Shown here: positions 52,626-61,794 of the stretch, piece after piece
Layout: each line of letters starts with the position of its first letter
Numbering within the stretch: position 1 is the first letter of the stretch
Source of the DNA: Amycolatopsis jejuensis
GTDB lineage: Bacteria > Actinomycetota > Actinomycetes > Mycobacteriales > Pseudonocardiaceae
Direction of reading: 5' to 3'
Assembly: GCF_000717335.1 (NCBI RefSeq)
Contig: NZ_JNYZ01000003.1
Span: forward strand, 186,001-250,000
DNA: 64,000 nucleotides
Notes under the pieces: model-generated
What the model was told of the DNA's origin: nothing
The model's input: the letters and a program-made list of their open reading frames with translations, nothing else
The model's database searches: none
Translations under genes and position numbers: made by a program

Positions 52626-54398
52626 TCAGTTCGCCGGTACCGGCTGTCCGCCCAGGGTGACCTGGACAGTGCGGCCGTCGGCGAGAGTAAAAGTGACCTG
52701 CTCGTTGGGCGCGCGGGTGCGGACTGCGGCGACGAGCGTGTTGGCGCTGTCAATCACCCGGTCGCCGATCTTCGTGACCACGTCGCCGGACTTCAGACCG
52801 GCCTTCTCCGCCGGGCTGCCGGGCGTGATGTCGCCGAGCTGGGCGCCGCCCTGTGGCGCGTCCTGCACCTTGGCCCCGATGAACGTCTGGGTGGCGTGGC
52901 CGGTCTTGATGATGTCGTCGGCGGTGCGGCGAGCCTGGTCGATCGGGATGGCGAAGCCGATGCCGACGTTGCCGCCCTCGGACCCGCTGCCCTGGCCGCG
53001 TCCCGAATTCGGGCTGTAGATGGCCGAGTTGATGCCGATGACCTGGCCGCTCATGTTCGCCAGCGGACCACCCGAGTTGCCCGGGTTGATCGCGGCGTCG
53101 GTCTGGATCGCGTCCATCACGGTGGCCTGGTCGGTCTTGTCGCCGCCCGCCTGCACCGGGCGGTGCAGCGAGCTGACGATGCCCGAGGTCACCGTGCCGG
53201 TGAGCTCGTACGGCGATCCGATGGCGACCACCTGCTGCCCGACCCGCAGGTCGTCGGAACGGCCCAGCTCCACCGGCTTGAGGTTGCCGACACCGGACAC
53301 CTTGACCACCGCGATGTCCGTGGTCGGATCCCGGCCGACGACCTTCGCCGCGGCCTTCTTGCCGTCCTGGAACACGGCCTGGATCTGACCACCGTTCGCG
53401 GCGACCTCGACGACGTGGTTGTTGGTGAGGATGTAGCCGTCGGTGCTGATGACGAAACCGGAACCCTCGCCCGCCGCAGAACGGCCCGACACCTGCAGCT
53501 CGACCACGCTCGGCGACAGCTTCTGCGCCACCGATTCGACCGACCCGGCCGGGGCATTTCCGGTCTGCTGCGCGGGTTTCGGCTGGTCGAGCGCGTTCAC
53601 CGACGAACCGGACGACCCACCGGTGAAGTAGCCGACCGTGCCGCCCGCCACCCCGCCGATCACGAGCGAGACGGCCGCGACGCCCGCGAGCAGCTTGCCC
53701 GCGGTGCCTTTCTTCTCGCGCTGTGCGGGAACGTTGTAGACCGAGGTTCCCGGCGCGCTGTACGGGTTGGGGCCGGTCTGCGGGTAGGCGGAGTACTGCC
53801 CACCGGCATACGCCTGGCCGGTGCCGGGTTGCTGCTGCTGTTGTGCGCTCTGGGTGGAACCGGTCTGTGCCGCCGCGGCGGCCTGTGCTGACCAGGGGTT
53901 CGGGTAGCCTTCCGCGCTCGGGGAGCCGTACGCGCTGGTCGAGCCGGTGTTCTGGGCCGCGCCGTAACCTGCCGCACCTGGCGTGGTGTGTTCCTGGACC
54001 GGTTCACCACCGGGTGGGGTCGCTGCCGACTGGCCACCGGAACCTGCCTGCGCCTGACCTGGCTGGCCTGACGACCCAGCTTGACCTGGCTGCCCGGCCT
54101 GCGCCGCCGGTGCCACCTGCCCGGCGTACCCCGGCTGCCCAGCCGCCGACTGGCCCCCGGAAACGTCCTGGGTCTGCCCGGCGGAACCCACCTGCCCGGC
54201 CTGTCCCGCCGGTGCCACCTGCCCCGGTTGAACCGGCTGCCCAGACGGCCCCGGTTGAACCGGCTGTCCCGCCGGTCCAGGTTGGCCCGGTTGGGCGGGG
54301 GGCTGGTTCCAGGCCGCCTGGCCCTCGGCGCCCGGCTGGGCGTCCGGGTTCGGGCGACCCGCCGCGGGGTCGGGCGCGTGGGGGTCGTTCTCGGTCAT
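52626..54398 (-). CDS. HtrA/PepD-like trypsin-fold serine protease with PDZ domain
   Basis: 590 residues. The first 225 are Gln/Pro/Gly/Ala-rich, low complexity and probably cytoplasmic. A membrane helix (about 236-258) follows, then a protease domain with His328 (ILTNNHVVE), Asp361 (TTDIAVV) and Ser442 (NPGNSGGPL), and a PDZ domain (SPAEKAGLKSGDVVTKIGD). This is the layout of mycobacterial PepD but with a far longer N-terminal arm. HtrA proteases handle misfolded envelope proteins. GGTGAGG precedes the ATG. Near mprAB-like genes that control pepD in mycobacteria. Confidence 0.93.
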   Translation of the reverse strand: MTENDPHAPDPAAGRPNPDAQPGAEGQAAWNQPPAQPGQPGPAGQPVQPGPSGQPVQPGQVAPAGQAGQVGSAGQTQDVSGGQSAAGQPGYAGQVAPAAQAGQPGQAGSSGQPGQAQAGSGGQSAATPPGGEPVQEHTTPGAAGYGAAQNTGSTSAYGSPSAEGYPNPWSAQAAAAAQTGSTQSAQQQQQPGTGQAYAGGQYSAYPQTGPNPYSAPGTSVYNVPAQREKKGTAGKLLAGVAAVSLVIGGVAGGTVGYFTGGSSGSSVNALDQPKPAQQTGNAPAGSVESVAQKLSPSVVELQVSGRSAAGEGSGFVISTDGYILTNNHVVEVAANGGQIQAVFQDGKKAAAKVVGRDPTTDIAVVKVSGVGNLKPVELGRSDDLRVGQQVVAIGSPYELTGTVTSGIVSSLHRPVQAGGDKTDQATVMDAIQTDAAINPGNSGGPLANMSGQVIGINSAIYSPNSGRGQGSGSEGGNVGIGFAIPIDQARRTADDIIKTGHATQTFIGAKVQDAPQGGAQLGDITPGSPAEKAGLKSGDVVTKIGDRVIDSANTLVAAVRTRAPNEQVTFTLADGRTVQVTLGGQPVPAN

Positions 54399-54477
54399 GT
54401 CCTCACCTAAGCGGCCGGGCCTGAGAGGTTCCTGAGTCGAACCTGTGTTTCGTAGATGAGTATGCCGCCGGCATGGG

Positions 54478-55548
54478 TCAGCCTGCCGTGCGAAGGCGGT
54501 CTGCGATCTGTTCCGGGGTGGCGTCGTTGATCCACACTGCCATCCCCGACTCGGAGCCGGCCAGGTACTTGAGCTTGTCCTTGGCCCGCAGTACCGAGAA
54601 AAGTTCCAGGTGCAGCCACGAAAGTTCGCGGTCCCGCCGCACCGGGGCCTGGTGCCAGCCGGCGATGTACGGCAGCGGACGGTCGTACAGGGCGTCGCAG
54701 CGGCGGAGGACGTCCAGGTACACGCGGGCGAAGTCGTCGCGTTCGGCGGCGGTGAGGGACGGGATGTCCGGTACCTGGCGGTGTGGCACCACCTGCACGT
54801 GCACGGGCCAGCGCGCGGCCGGTGGTACATACGCGGTCCAGTGCTCGCCCGTGACGATCACGCGTGCGCCGGACTTCTGCTCTGCCGCCAGCACATCGCC
54901 GAGCACCGAACCGCCGTGTTCCCGCGCGACTGCGAGCATTCGCTCCGTTTTCGGGGTGACGAAGGGGTATCCATAGATCTGGCCGTGTGGATGCGAGAGG
55001 GTGACGCCGATTTCCTCACCGCGGTTCTCGAACGGGAAGATCTGCTCCACGCCGGGCGTCTGCGCGAGTGCCGTAGTGCGGTCGGCCCAGGCGTCGACGA
55101 CCAGGCGCACCTGCTCCGGGCTCAGCCGGGCGAATGCACCGTCGTGGTCGCTGGTGAAGCACACCACCTCACAGCGGCCGCGGCCCGGCGCGGTCGGCAC
55201 GAGGCCAAGGCCGTCCACAGTGGACGGTTCGCCGGACACGTTCTGCGAGAAGGACGGGAACCGGTTCTCGAACACGACGACGTCGTAGTCGGGCTCGGGG
55301 ATCTCGCTCGGTTTGCCCGGCCGGGTGGGGCAGAGCGGGCAGAGGTCGGCCGGTGGTTTGTACGTGCGCGTCTGGCGGTGCGCGGCCATCGCGACCCATT
55401 CGCCGGTGAGCGGGTCACGGCGGATTTCCGACGACGCGGCGACGGGCGGCAAGTCGCGGGTGTCCTCGGCTCGGCGCGGGTGGTCGGCGTTGTGGTCGAA
55501 GTAGATGATCTCCCGGCCATCGGCCAGGTGCCTCACGGTGCGTTTCAC
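54478..55548 (-). CDS. galT: Galactose-1-phosphate uridylyltransferase
   Basis: 356-residue GalT (Leloir pathway): zinc-binding CPLCPTRPG, catalytic SHPHGQIYGYPF with His-Pro-His, and a second HIT-like half ending in VHVQVVPHRQ and WLHLELFS. GTG start at 55548 overlaps the regulator stop (GTGA); the longer upstream frame runs inside the regulator gene and is spurious. Uses UDP-glucose, made by GalU encoded in this window. Co-transcribed with its DeoR regulator; no galK or galE is adjacent here. Confidence 0.93.
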   Translation of the reverse strand: MKRTVRHLADGREIIYFDHNADHPRRAEDTRDLPPVAASSEIRRDPLTGEWVAMAAHRQTRTYKPPADLCPLCPTRPGKPSEIPEPDYDVVVFENRFPSFSQNVSGEPSTVDGLGLVPTAPGRGRCEVVCFTSDHDGAFARLSPEQVRLVVDAWADRTTALAQTPGVEQIFPFENRGEEIGVTLSHPHGQIYGYPFVTPKTERMLAVAREHGGSVLGDVLAAEQKSGARVIVTGEHWTAYVPPAARWPVHVQVVPHRQVPDIPSLTAAERDDFARVYLDVLRRCDALYDRPLPYIAGWHQAPVRRDRELSWLHLELFSVLRAKDKLKYLAGSESGMAVWINDATPEQIADRLRTAG

Positions 55549-56351
55549 GCTTCTTCTGCCTCGAGGTTCTCCGCCGTTTCGGCGATCATGAGTTCGCCGA
55601 CCCGCTCGGCGAGGTCTTCCCGCGCCCGGACGTCCAGCCCGTCGTCGGTCACCACCACGTGCGCCTCCTCGAGGTCCGCGATCGTGGAGATGCCGACCGT
55701 GCCCCACTTCGTGTGGTCGGCCAGCACCACCAGCCGACGACCGGCTTCCACCAGCGCGCGGTCGGTTTCGCTCTCGGTGAGGTTCGGCGTGGTGAACCCC
55801 GGCCCCACGGCCATGCCGTGTACGCCGAGGAACACCAGGTCCAGATGCAGCGTGCGCAGGCTCTGCACGGCGACCGGGCCGACGAGCGCGTCCGACGGCG
55901 TGCGCACCCCGCCGGTGAGCACCACCGTGCGCTCGGGCTGGGCGGAGCTGCGGAGGACGTCGGCGACCTGGATCGAGTTGGTGACGATCGTGAGGCCCGG
56001 GATGCCGTCGAGCGCGTGCGCGAGCGTCCAGGTGGTGGTGCCTGCGGACAGCCCGATTGCGGTACCTGGCTTCACGAGCGTGGCCGCGAGCTCGGCGATG
56101 GCTTCCTTCTGCGCGCGCTGGCGTACCGACTTCGCCTCGAAGCCGGGTTCGTCGGTGCTCTTGCCGACCAGTGACGTCGCGCCGCCGTACACCTTCTCCA
56201 CGAGGCCGCGGCCGGCGAGCACGTCGAGGTCGCGCCGGACCGTCATATCGGACACGCCGAGCCTCGCGACGAGGTCACTGACCCGGACCGCGCCGGTCCG
56301 CCGCGCCTCCTCGAGGATCACCGCCTGTCGCTGCCGCGCGAGCACCGCCAC
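55545..56351 (-). CDS. DeoR/GlpR family transcriptional regulator
   Basis: 268-residue sugar regulator: N-terminal HTH RQRQAVILEEARRTGAVRVSDLVARLGVSDMTVRRDLDVL (in parts), then DeoR C-terminal effector domain with GLSAGTTTWTLAHAL and VFLGVHGMAVGPGFT, the sugar-phosphate-binding pattern. It overlaps galT at its end, so it probably controls galT, responding to a galactose-pathway phosphate. Confidence 0.92.
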   Translation of the reverse strand: MAVLARQRQAVILEEARRTGAVRVSDLVARLGVSDMTVRRDLDVLAGRGLVEKVYGGATSLVGKSTDEPGFEAKSVRQRAQKEAIAELAATLVKPGTAIGLSAGTTTWTLAHALDGIPGLTIVTNSIQVADVLRSSAQPERTVVLTGGVRTPSDALVGPVAVQSLRTLHLDLVFLGVHGMAVGPGFTTPNLTESETDRALVEAGRRLVVLADHTKWGTVGISTIADLEEAHVVVTDDGLDVRAREDLAERVGELMIAETAENLEAEEA

Positions 56352-56446
56352 TCCCCAAGCACACCATCAACTACACAAAATCCTACACGATTCAACATCA
56401 GGTGTGCGCGACGTGCTGATCGACGTCCCCCGGCCGGGCGAGGACC

Positions 56447-57886
56447 TTACGCGACCGGGACGCCGGGCAGCCGGATGGTGAGGAGCGCGCCGCCTTCGGG
56501 AGCGCGGTTGGCGTAGACGGTGCCGCCGTGTCGTTCGGCCGCGTGCTTCACGATCGCCAGCCCGAGGCCGGACCCGGGCAGGGTGCGGGCCTCCGACGAG
56601 CGGTAGAAGCGGTCGAACACCTTGGGCAGGTCCTCCTCGGCGATGCCGGGGCCGGAGTCCGCGACCTCGACCACCGCGGTGCCGTCGCCGAGCGGCCGCA
56701 GCGTGACGCGTACCCGCGAACCCGGCGGCGAGAACTTCACCGCGTTGTCCAGCAGGTTCAGCACCGCACGCTCGAGCGAGCTGTTGTCGCCGGTGAGCAC
56801 CCACGGCTGCAGCGTGACGTCGAATTCGATCTCACCCGCGCGACGGCGCGCCCGGTCGAGCGCGCGCTCCACCACGTCCATCAGGTCCACGCGCTCGGCC
56901 GCCTCGCGGGGCTCGTCCTGCCGGGCGAGTTCGACGAGGTCGCCGATGAGCTGGGTGAGCTCGTCGAGCTGGCCGCGGATGTCGGCCTCGATGTCGGCGC
57001 GGTCCTCGTCCGACAGGCTCGGCGAGCCCGGGAGGCTGGCCGACAGCAGCAGTTCCAGGTTGGTACGCAAGGAGGTGAGCGGCGTGCGCAGCTCGTGCCC
57101 GGCGTCGGCGACGAGCTGTCGCTGCCGCTCCTGCGAGTCCGCGACCGTGCCGAGCATGACGTTGAAACTGCGGGTGAGGCGGGCCAGTTCGTCGTCGCCG
57201 CTGACCGGGATCGGGCGCAGGTCACCCGTCGCGGCTACGCGTTCGGTCGCCGACGTGAGCCGGTCGACCGGGCGCAACCCGGCGCGTGCCACGGCCGTAC
57301 CCGCGCCCGCGGCCACCACGATGCCGGCGCCACCGACGAGGAACAGGACCACGGCCAGCTCGTTCAGCGTTTGCATGGTGGGACCCAGCGACTGCGCCAG
57401 CACCAGGGCCTGCCCGTGCCCGAGTGGCAGCGCAACCACCCGCGTTCCGGTGGCCGTGTCGGTGCGCAGCGACTGGTCCTGCAAGCCCGTCGCGACCCGC
57501 AGCTCGGCAGGCCCGACCGGCGGCCGCGCGCCCGGCTGCGGGTAGATCAGCTGGTTGGTCCAGCCGTTGAGCTGGCCGATCTGCAGGTCGGTGCTCGCCA
57601 GCAGCGCGCCCGGTACCTGCCGGAGCTGGTCGGTCTGCACCAGCGGCGAGTTGACCGCGGCCTGCGCGCGGGCGAGCAGGTTGTCGTCGAGCTGGGTGAG
57701 GAGGTTGCTGCGCACGACCAGGTACGCGCACAACGACACGAGCGCCACCGCACCCGCGACGCACGCGGCCGCCAGCATGGTGACCCGGCCGCGCAGCGAG
57801 AACCGGCGGGTGCCCCATCGGGTGCCCCGCGGATCGGGGACCGCGCCGGACTCCGCAGCCTGATCGTCCGGCGGCGCTTCGGTCAC
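56447..57886 (-). CDS. Sensor histidine kinase (MprB-like)
   Basis: 479-residue two-helix kinase: cytoplasmic N-terminus, TM1 ([23 protein letters not shown]), an extracytoplasmic domain of about 130 residues, TM2 followed by HAMP ([15 protein letters not shown]), H-box [14 protein letters not shown]-box [12 protein letters not shown] and G2 [16 protein letters not shown] start overlaps the response-regulator stop. Matches the architecture of mycobacterial MprB, which senses envelope stress. Confidence 0.92.
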   Translation of the reverse strand: MTEAPPDDQAAESGAVPDPRGTRWGTRRFSLRGRVTMLAAACVAGAVALVSLCAYLVVRSNLLTQLDDNLLARAQAAVNSPLVQTDQLRQVPGALLASTDLQIGQLNGWTNQLIYPQPGARPPVGPAELRVATGLQDQSLRTDTATGTRVVALPLGHGQALVLAQSLGPTMQTLNELAVVLFLVGGAGIVVAAGAGTAVARAGLRPVDRLTSATERVAATGDLRPIPVSGDDELARLTRSFNVMLGTVADSQERQRQLVADAGHELRTPLTSLRTNLELLLSASLPGSPSLSDEDRADIEADIRGQLDELTQLIGDLVELARQDEPREAAERVDLMDVVERALDRARRRAGEIEFDVTLQPWVLTGDNSSLERAVLNLLDNAVKFSPPGSRVRVTLRPLGDGTAVVEVADSGPGIAEEDLPKVFDRFYRSSEARTLPGSGLGLAIVKHAAERHGGTVYANRAPEGGALLTIRLPGVPVA

Positions 57887-58572
57887 GGCGGGGTCTCGCG
57901 CAGGACGTACCCCACTCCCCGCACCGTGTGGATCAGCCTCGGTTCGCCGTCCGCCTCCGTCTTGCGGCGCAAGTAGCCGACGTAGACCTCCAGCGCGTTG
58001 CCCGACGTCGGGAAGTCGTAACCCCATACTTCCTCCAGGATCCTTCCGCGGGTGAGCACGTGCTTGGGGTACGACAGGAACAGCTCGAGCAACGCGAATT
58101 CGGTGCGGGTAAGGCTGATCTCGCGGCCGCCGCGGCGGACCTCGCGCGTGCCCGGGTCCAGCGTGAGGTCGGCGAACGACAGCTCCTCCGACGTCTCCTG
58201 CTGCCCGTCCGGCGCGGCCCGGCGCAGCAGCGCGCGCAGCCGGGCCAGCAGTTCCTCGAGGGCGAACGGCTTGGGCAGGTAGTCGTCGGCGCCCGCGTCG
58301 AGGCCGGAGACCCGGTCCGAGACGGTGTCGCGCGCGGTGAGCACGAGGATCGGCAGGTCGTCGCCGGTGCTGCGGAGGCGGCGGGCGACCTCGAGCCCGT
58401 CGAGGCGCGGCATCATGACGTCGAGGACCATCGCGTCCGGCCGGTTGGCGAGGATCGTCTCCAGTGCCTGCGCACCATCGCTCGCGAGCTCCACGGTGTA
58501 GCCGTTGAACTCCAGGGACCGCCTGAGCGATTCACGGACGGCACGGTCGTCGTCCACTACGAGGATGCGCAT
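57883..58572 (-). CDS. OmpR family response regulator (MprA-like)
   Basis: 229 residues: receiver [30 protein letters not shown], phosphoacceptor in [31 protein letters not shown], then winged-helix [31 protein letters not shown]. MprA-type. The two-gene unit with the kinase probably controls the nearby HtrA/PepD-like protease as MprAB does in mycobacteria. Confidence 0.93.
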   Translation of the reverse strand: MRILVVDDDRAVRESLRRSLEFNGYTVELASDGAQALETILANRPDAMVLDVMMPRLDGLEVARRLRSTGDDLPILVLTARDTVSDRVSGLDAGADDYLPKPFALEELLARLRALLRRAAPDGQQETSEELSFADLTLDPGTREVRRGGREISLTRTEFALLELFLSYPKHVLTRGRILEEVWGYDFPTSGNALEVYVGYLRRKTEADGEPRLIHTVRGVGYVLRETPP

Positions 58573-58624
58573 GCCGTCAGTCTTACTCAGAGTGCTGAGA
58601 CCCGCCTAAGAACACACGCAGAAC

Positions 58625-59245
58625 TCACAAAGACCGCTCGTCGGGCGGACGCGCGACCGGGGCGTTCCAGTGCCGCCAGAGCGCGATCACACGGATCGCG
58701 ACCACGACCGCCGCGGCGACGGCGGTCACCGGCCCGGCCGGGAAGTGCAGGGCATGCCCGGCCCACACGCACGCGGCGCCGGTGAGCGCGGCCATCGCGT
58801 AGATCTCCTTGCGCAGCACCAGCGGAATCTCCCGCAGGAGCAGGTCGCGGACCGCGCCGCCGCCGATCCCGCTGGTCATCCCGATGAGGCAGGCGGCATA
58901 CCCGGTGGCGCCGGAGTTGATCGCGACCGTGGTACCCGCGGTGGCGAAGATGCCGAGCCCGACCGCGTCGGCGAGCAGCACCGCGTGCCGCAGCCGGGCG
59001 ACCTGCGGGTGGAAAGCGAACACGACCAGCGCGGTCGCGGCGCAGACCGCGAGGTACGGCCAGTTGCGCAGGGACGTCGGCGGGTGGATGCCGAGGAGGA
59101 CGTCCCGGATGATGCCGCCGCCGAGCGCCGTGGTGAGCCCGACCACGACGACGCCGAACACGTCCAGCCGCGCCCGGACCGCGGCCAGCGCCCCGGACGC
59201 CGCGAACGACACCAGCCCGAGGAATTCGAGCGCGGTCAGCAGCAT
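58625..59245 (-). CDS. TRIC-type cation channel family protein (UPF0126)
   Basis: 206 residues with two tandem repeats of three helices, the hallmark of trimeric intracellular cation channel homologues: LGLVSFAASGALAAVRARLDVFGVVVVGLTTALGGGIIRDVLLG and a matching second half LADAVGLGIFATAGTTVAIN...GIGGGAVRDLLLREIP. Probably a potassium channel. The ATG directly abuts the stop of the upstream regulator, so the two are co-transcribed. Confidence 0.92.
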   Translation of the reverse strand: MLLTALEFLGLVSFAASGALAAVRARLDVFGVVVVGLTTALGGGIIRDVLLGIHPPTSLRNWPYLAVCAATALVVFAFHPQVARLRHAVLLADAVGLGIFATAGTTVAINSGATGYAACLIGMTSGIGGGAVRDLLLREIPLVLRKEIYAMAALTGAACVWAGHALHFPAGPVTAVAAAVVVAIRVIALWRHWNAPVARPPDERSL

Positions 59246-59899
59246 CTACTGGTCGAGGAGTCCGCCGCGGTAGGCCAGCAGAGCGGCCTGCACCCGGTTG
59301 GCCGCGCCGATCTTGGACAGCACCGCCGAGACGTACCCCTTCACCGTCGCCTCGGACAGATGCAGCCGCCCGCCGATTTCGGCATTCGACAGGCCTTGCC
59401 CGATCAGCGCCACCACCTCGCGCTCGCGCTCGGACAGCGAGGCCAGCAGCTTGCGCGCGGGTTGCGCGGCCCGCTGCTCGTCTCGATGGGTCTGGACCAT
59501 CCGCGCGGCCACCCCGGGATCGAGGACGGCGCCGCCCTTGGCGAGGTCACGGACCGCCCGCAGCAGCGCCGCCGGGTCGATGTCCTTCAAGAGGAAACCG
59601 TTGGCGCCGAGCCGCAGCGCAAGGCTGACGTACTCGTCGATGTCGAAGGTGGTGAGCATCGCGACGGCAGGCGGATCGGGCAACGCGAGAATGGCTCGGA
59701 GCGCGCGGATGCCGTCGTCAGGAGCCCGCATCTTGATGTCGAGCAGCGCGACGTCGGGGTGATAGCGCCGGGCGACCTCGACCGCTGATCTGCCGTCGCT
59801 CGCCTCACCCACGATCTCGATGTCCGCAGCCCCGGACATCATGGCACGCAGCCCCGACCGAACCAGTTCCTCGTCGTCGGCGAACATGAGCTTGATCAA
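59246..59899 (-). CDS. NarL/LuxR family response regulator, orphan
   Basis: 217 residues: receiver IKLMFADDEELVRSGLRAMM with phosphoacceptor in VALLDIKMRAPDDG, then LuxR-type HTH LSEREREVVALIGQGLSNAEIGGRLHLSEATVKGYVSAVLSKIGAANRVQA (in parts). No histidine kinase gene is adjacent; upstream lies tRNA-Arg. Its stop and the TRIC start are back to back with no gap, which suggests it regulates or is coexpressed with the channel. Confidence 0.93.
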   Translation of the reverse strand: MIKLMFADDEELVRSGLRAMMSGAADIEIVGEASDGRSAVEVARRYHPDVALLDIKMRAPDDGIRALRAILALPDPPAVAMLTTFDIDEYVSLALRLGANGFLLKDIDPAALLRAVRDLAKGGAVLDPGVAARMVQTHRDEQRAAQPARKLLASLSEREREVVALIGQGLSNAEIGGRLHLSEATVKGYVSAVLSKIGAANRVQAALLAYRGGLLDQ

Positions 59900-60138
59900 C
59901 GAAGCCCTCCGGCAGCCCGTGGGTTGGTGGTGGTTCCCTCACCCGTTACGGAAGATTACCTACTGTTGTTCACGGTTTCGAAACCAGACACGACCAGGTG
60001 ACGAGACTGGTCCACCAGGGCTGCTGGGAACCCCATTAGCCCTGGTTTGGGGTCACCCACGCGGGCGACGACTTCCGTCGCCCCGGGCGGCGGTTGCCGC
60101 GGCCGGACGGACCGGTACGCTCCAGGGTGGCAGCACAT

Positions 60139-60211
60139 GCCCTCGTAGCTCAGGGGATAGAGCACCGCTCTCCTAAAGCGGGTGTCGCAGGTTCGAATCC
60201 TGCCGGGGGCA
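60139..60211 (+). tRNA. tRNA-Arg (CCT)
   Basis: 73-nt cloverleaf: acceptor arms GCCCTCG and CGGGGGC, D arm GCTC-AGGGGATA-GAGC, anticodon stem CCGCT/AGCGG with loop CTCCTAA (anticodon CCT), T arm GCAGG-TTCGAAT-CCTGC, discriminator A. CCA is not encoded. Sits at the boundary to a stretch with phage-like genes and is a plausible integration site. Confidence 0.95.
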
Positions 60212-60293
60212 CTCTCAGTGAGGTAGATGCCCATTTCGATCATGGTTCATTGGAACCTCGATGGGCGAAGGGTCCACAAACGGTCCACATTGG

Positions 60294-60860
60294 TCAACTC
60301 TCGTGGCGCTGTGCCGCCACCATGTCGGTGTAGGACCGGTTCACCGCGTCGTCCTCGGTGACGCCGAGGTTGTCGAGGACGGCACGCAAGGCCCGGAGCG
60401 CGACGGGCAGCTGGTCGCGGTCGGCCATTGTCTCCAGCTCGATGAAGGTCCGCCCGGCGAGCTCGGGGATTGTGACGAGGGTGGCGAGCATGTCTCGGCC
60501 GTCGGCGGTGAAGCGGGTGTTCTCGCAGTGTTTTTCGAGCGAGATCAGCTCGATCAGGCCCAATGCGGTGAAGATGGTCCCCATGACCTGCGGATCGTCG
60601 GCCGTGGTCTCGTGCTCGGGCTTGGATCGCGAGGCGGCGTCCACTGGGGGTTCTTTGTAGGTGACGACGGTGCGCCGTTGCTCGCCGGTCGTGATGGTGC
60701 GCACGCGCAGCTCGTAGCCGTCGCGGTCCATGGAATGGTCGGGCCGGTCGTAGTAGGTGTCCGCGTAGACCGAGCGTTCCGCCGCGGCCAGCTCGGCGAG
60801 TGCCGCGCGCACGCGGTCGGGGTCGCGGACGACGGCGGTCAGCTCGGCCTCGACGGGCAT
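60294..60860 (-). CDS. CYTH-domain protein (class IV adenylate cyclase-like)
   Basis: 188 residues. The N-terminal VEAELTAVV holds the acidic EAE of the CYTH fold (the usual pattern is ExExK), then YADTYYDRPDHSMDRDGYELRVRT, VVTYKEPPVD and FIELETMADRDQLP complete the beta-tunnel. Relatives hydrolyse triphosphates or make cAMP; the active substrate cannot be told. GAGGAGG precedes the ATG. Co-transcribed 11 bp after the XRE regulator. Confidence 0.8.
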   Translation of the reverse strand: MPVEAELTAVVRDPDRVRAALAELAAAERSVYADTYYDRPDHSMDRDGYELRVRTITTGEQRRTVVTYKEPPVDAASRSKPEHETTADDPQVMGTIFTALGLIELISLEKHCENTRFTADGRDMLATLVTIPELAGRTFIELETMADRDQLPVALRALRAVLDNLGVTEDDAVNRSYTDMVAAQRHES

Positions 60861-60871
60861 GCGGCACCTCC

Positions 60872-61717
60872 TCAGACGACGCGGCGTGCGGTGCGCCGCA
60901 GCTCGTGCATGAACCTACGGAACCCGCGGTGCAGCGCGCCATGCGGCGACCCGGTGATCTTGTACATGGGCGAGGTGTGGCCCTCGTGGTTGTCGCCGAA
61001 CGCGGAGACGAACAGCGTCGAGTCGAGCCCGATCACCCGCCACGTCGGCAGTACGTCGTAGGTGTGCACCTCGACCTCGGCGCCCTCGGCGGCGAGGTCG
61101 CGCAGCCGCTCGATCGACAGCCGGATTCCGGCGGCGAAGCTGCCCAGCGTCTCGCCGATCTCGGTGGCCCGGCGCACGGCGGCCTCGCCGTCGGGGTCGA
61201 GCAGCAGCACCCGCACGGTCGTCGAGCGCTGCCGGATGCGGGAGCGCAGCAGCGAGTCGTTCATGCCGATGATGCCGAGACCCCGCACGGCCAGGACCTC
61301 GATCTCGGTGGCCTCGGCGGCGCGCTGCTCGATCTCCGGCCGCGCCTTGGACTGCGCGGGGAACACGGCCAGGATCTCCGCGCGGCCGGACGCGCCGAGG
61401 TGGTCGAGACCGGCCGGGTGCACGGGGGCGAGCCCGAGCAGCATCCGGGCGTCGTCGGGCATCTCCAGCCCGTCGGCGATTCGCTCGAACAGCTCCAGCG
61501 TGGTCACGGTCCGGTTGCCGCGCAGGATCTCCGACACCCGCCCCTGCAGCACCCCGACGGCGACGGCGATCCGGCTTTGACTCGCGCCGGTGTACTGCTG
61601 GGCAGCCCGCAGCAGCGCGCCGATGTCCCGTGCCTGCAGCGCGTCGCGCACCTCGGCGCGGCGCCATGCCCAGTCCGGCAGCGTGAGCGTCCCGCCGCGG
61701 GCGGTCGGTTCGACCAT
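60872..61717 (-). CDS. XRE family regulator with C-terminal PLD-like sensor domain
   Basis: 281 residues from the ATG at 61717. An N-terminal HTH (GALLRAAQQYTGASQSRIAVAVGVLQGRVSEILRG) is followed by about 180 residues that resemble DUF5919-type or phospholipase-D-like regulators: VLAVRGLGIIGMN, VRVLLLDPDGEAAVRR and VIGLDSTLFVSAFGDNHEGHTSPMYKITGSPHG. An ATG at 61732 is the alternative start. An inverted repeat overlaps its start. Paired with the CYTH gene; the pair may be a signalling or defence module, which is inference. Confidence 0.8.
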   Translation of the reverse strand: MVEPTARGGTLTLPDWAWRRAEVRDALQARDIGALLRAAQQYTGASQSRIAVAVGVLQGRVSEILRGNRTVTTLELFERIADGLEMPDDARMLLGLAPVHPAGLDHLGASGRAEILAVFPAQSKARPEIEQRAAEATEIEVLAVRGLGIIGMNDSLLRSRIRQRSTTVRVLLLDPDGEAAVRRATEIGETLGSFAAGIRLSIERLRDLAAEGAEVEVHTYDVLPTWRVIGLDSTLFVSAFGDNHEGHTSPMYKITGSPHGALHRGFRRFMHELRRTARRVV

Positions 61718-61745
61718 CTCACGATGGTACATATCACCGTGAGAT
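61716..61745. promoter_or_regulatory. Inverted-repeat operator at the XRE promoter
   Basis: ATCTCACG, fourteen bases, CGTGAGAT: perfect 8-bp arms. The left arm contains the XRE start codon and the right arm lies where a -10/-35 would sit for a leaderless transcript (GATATG on the minus strand just upstream). Fits autorepression and possible control of the divergent small gene. Confidence 0.6.
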
Positions 61746-61794
61746 ACCCGTCTTGGTATGGAGGCTACCACGCTGTGTAGTCGAGGGTGAGGCC

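Noticed and set aside
59956..60243. Minus-strand open frame over tRNA-Arg (translation contains GRIRTCDTRFRRAVLYPL)
   Set aside because: This peptide is the antisense translation of a tRNA-Arg gene, a known false gene call; the tRNA is well supported on the plus strand.
60229..60264. Imperfect hairpin after tRNA-Arg
   Set aside because: Short inner stem (GGTTC/GAACC) with a bulged outer stem; too weak to call a terminator or attachment feature.
60247..60300. Possible integrase 3' end on the minus strand (GGACCGTTTGTGGAC reads GPFVD)
   Set aside because: It resembles integrase tails, but only a few residues are readable and the CYTH gene abuts it, so no integrase gene can be supported.
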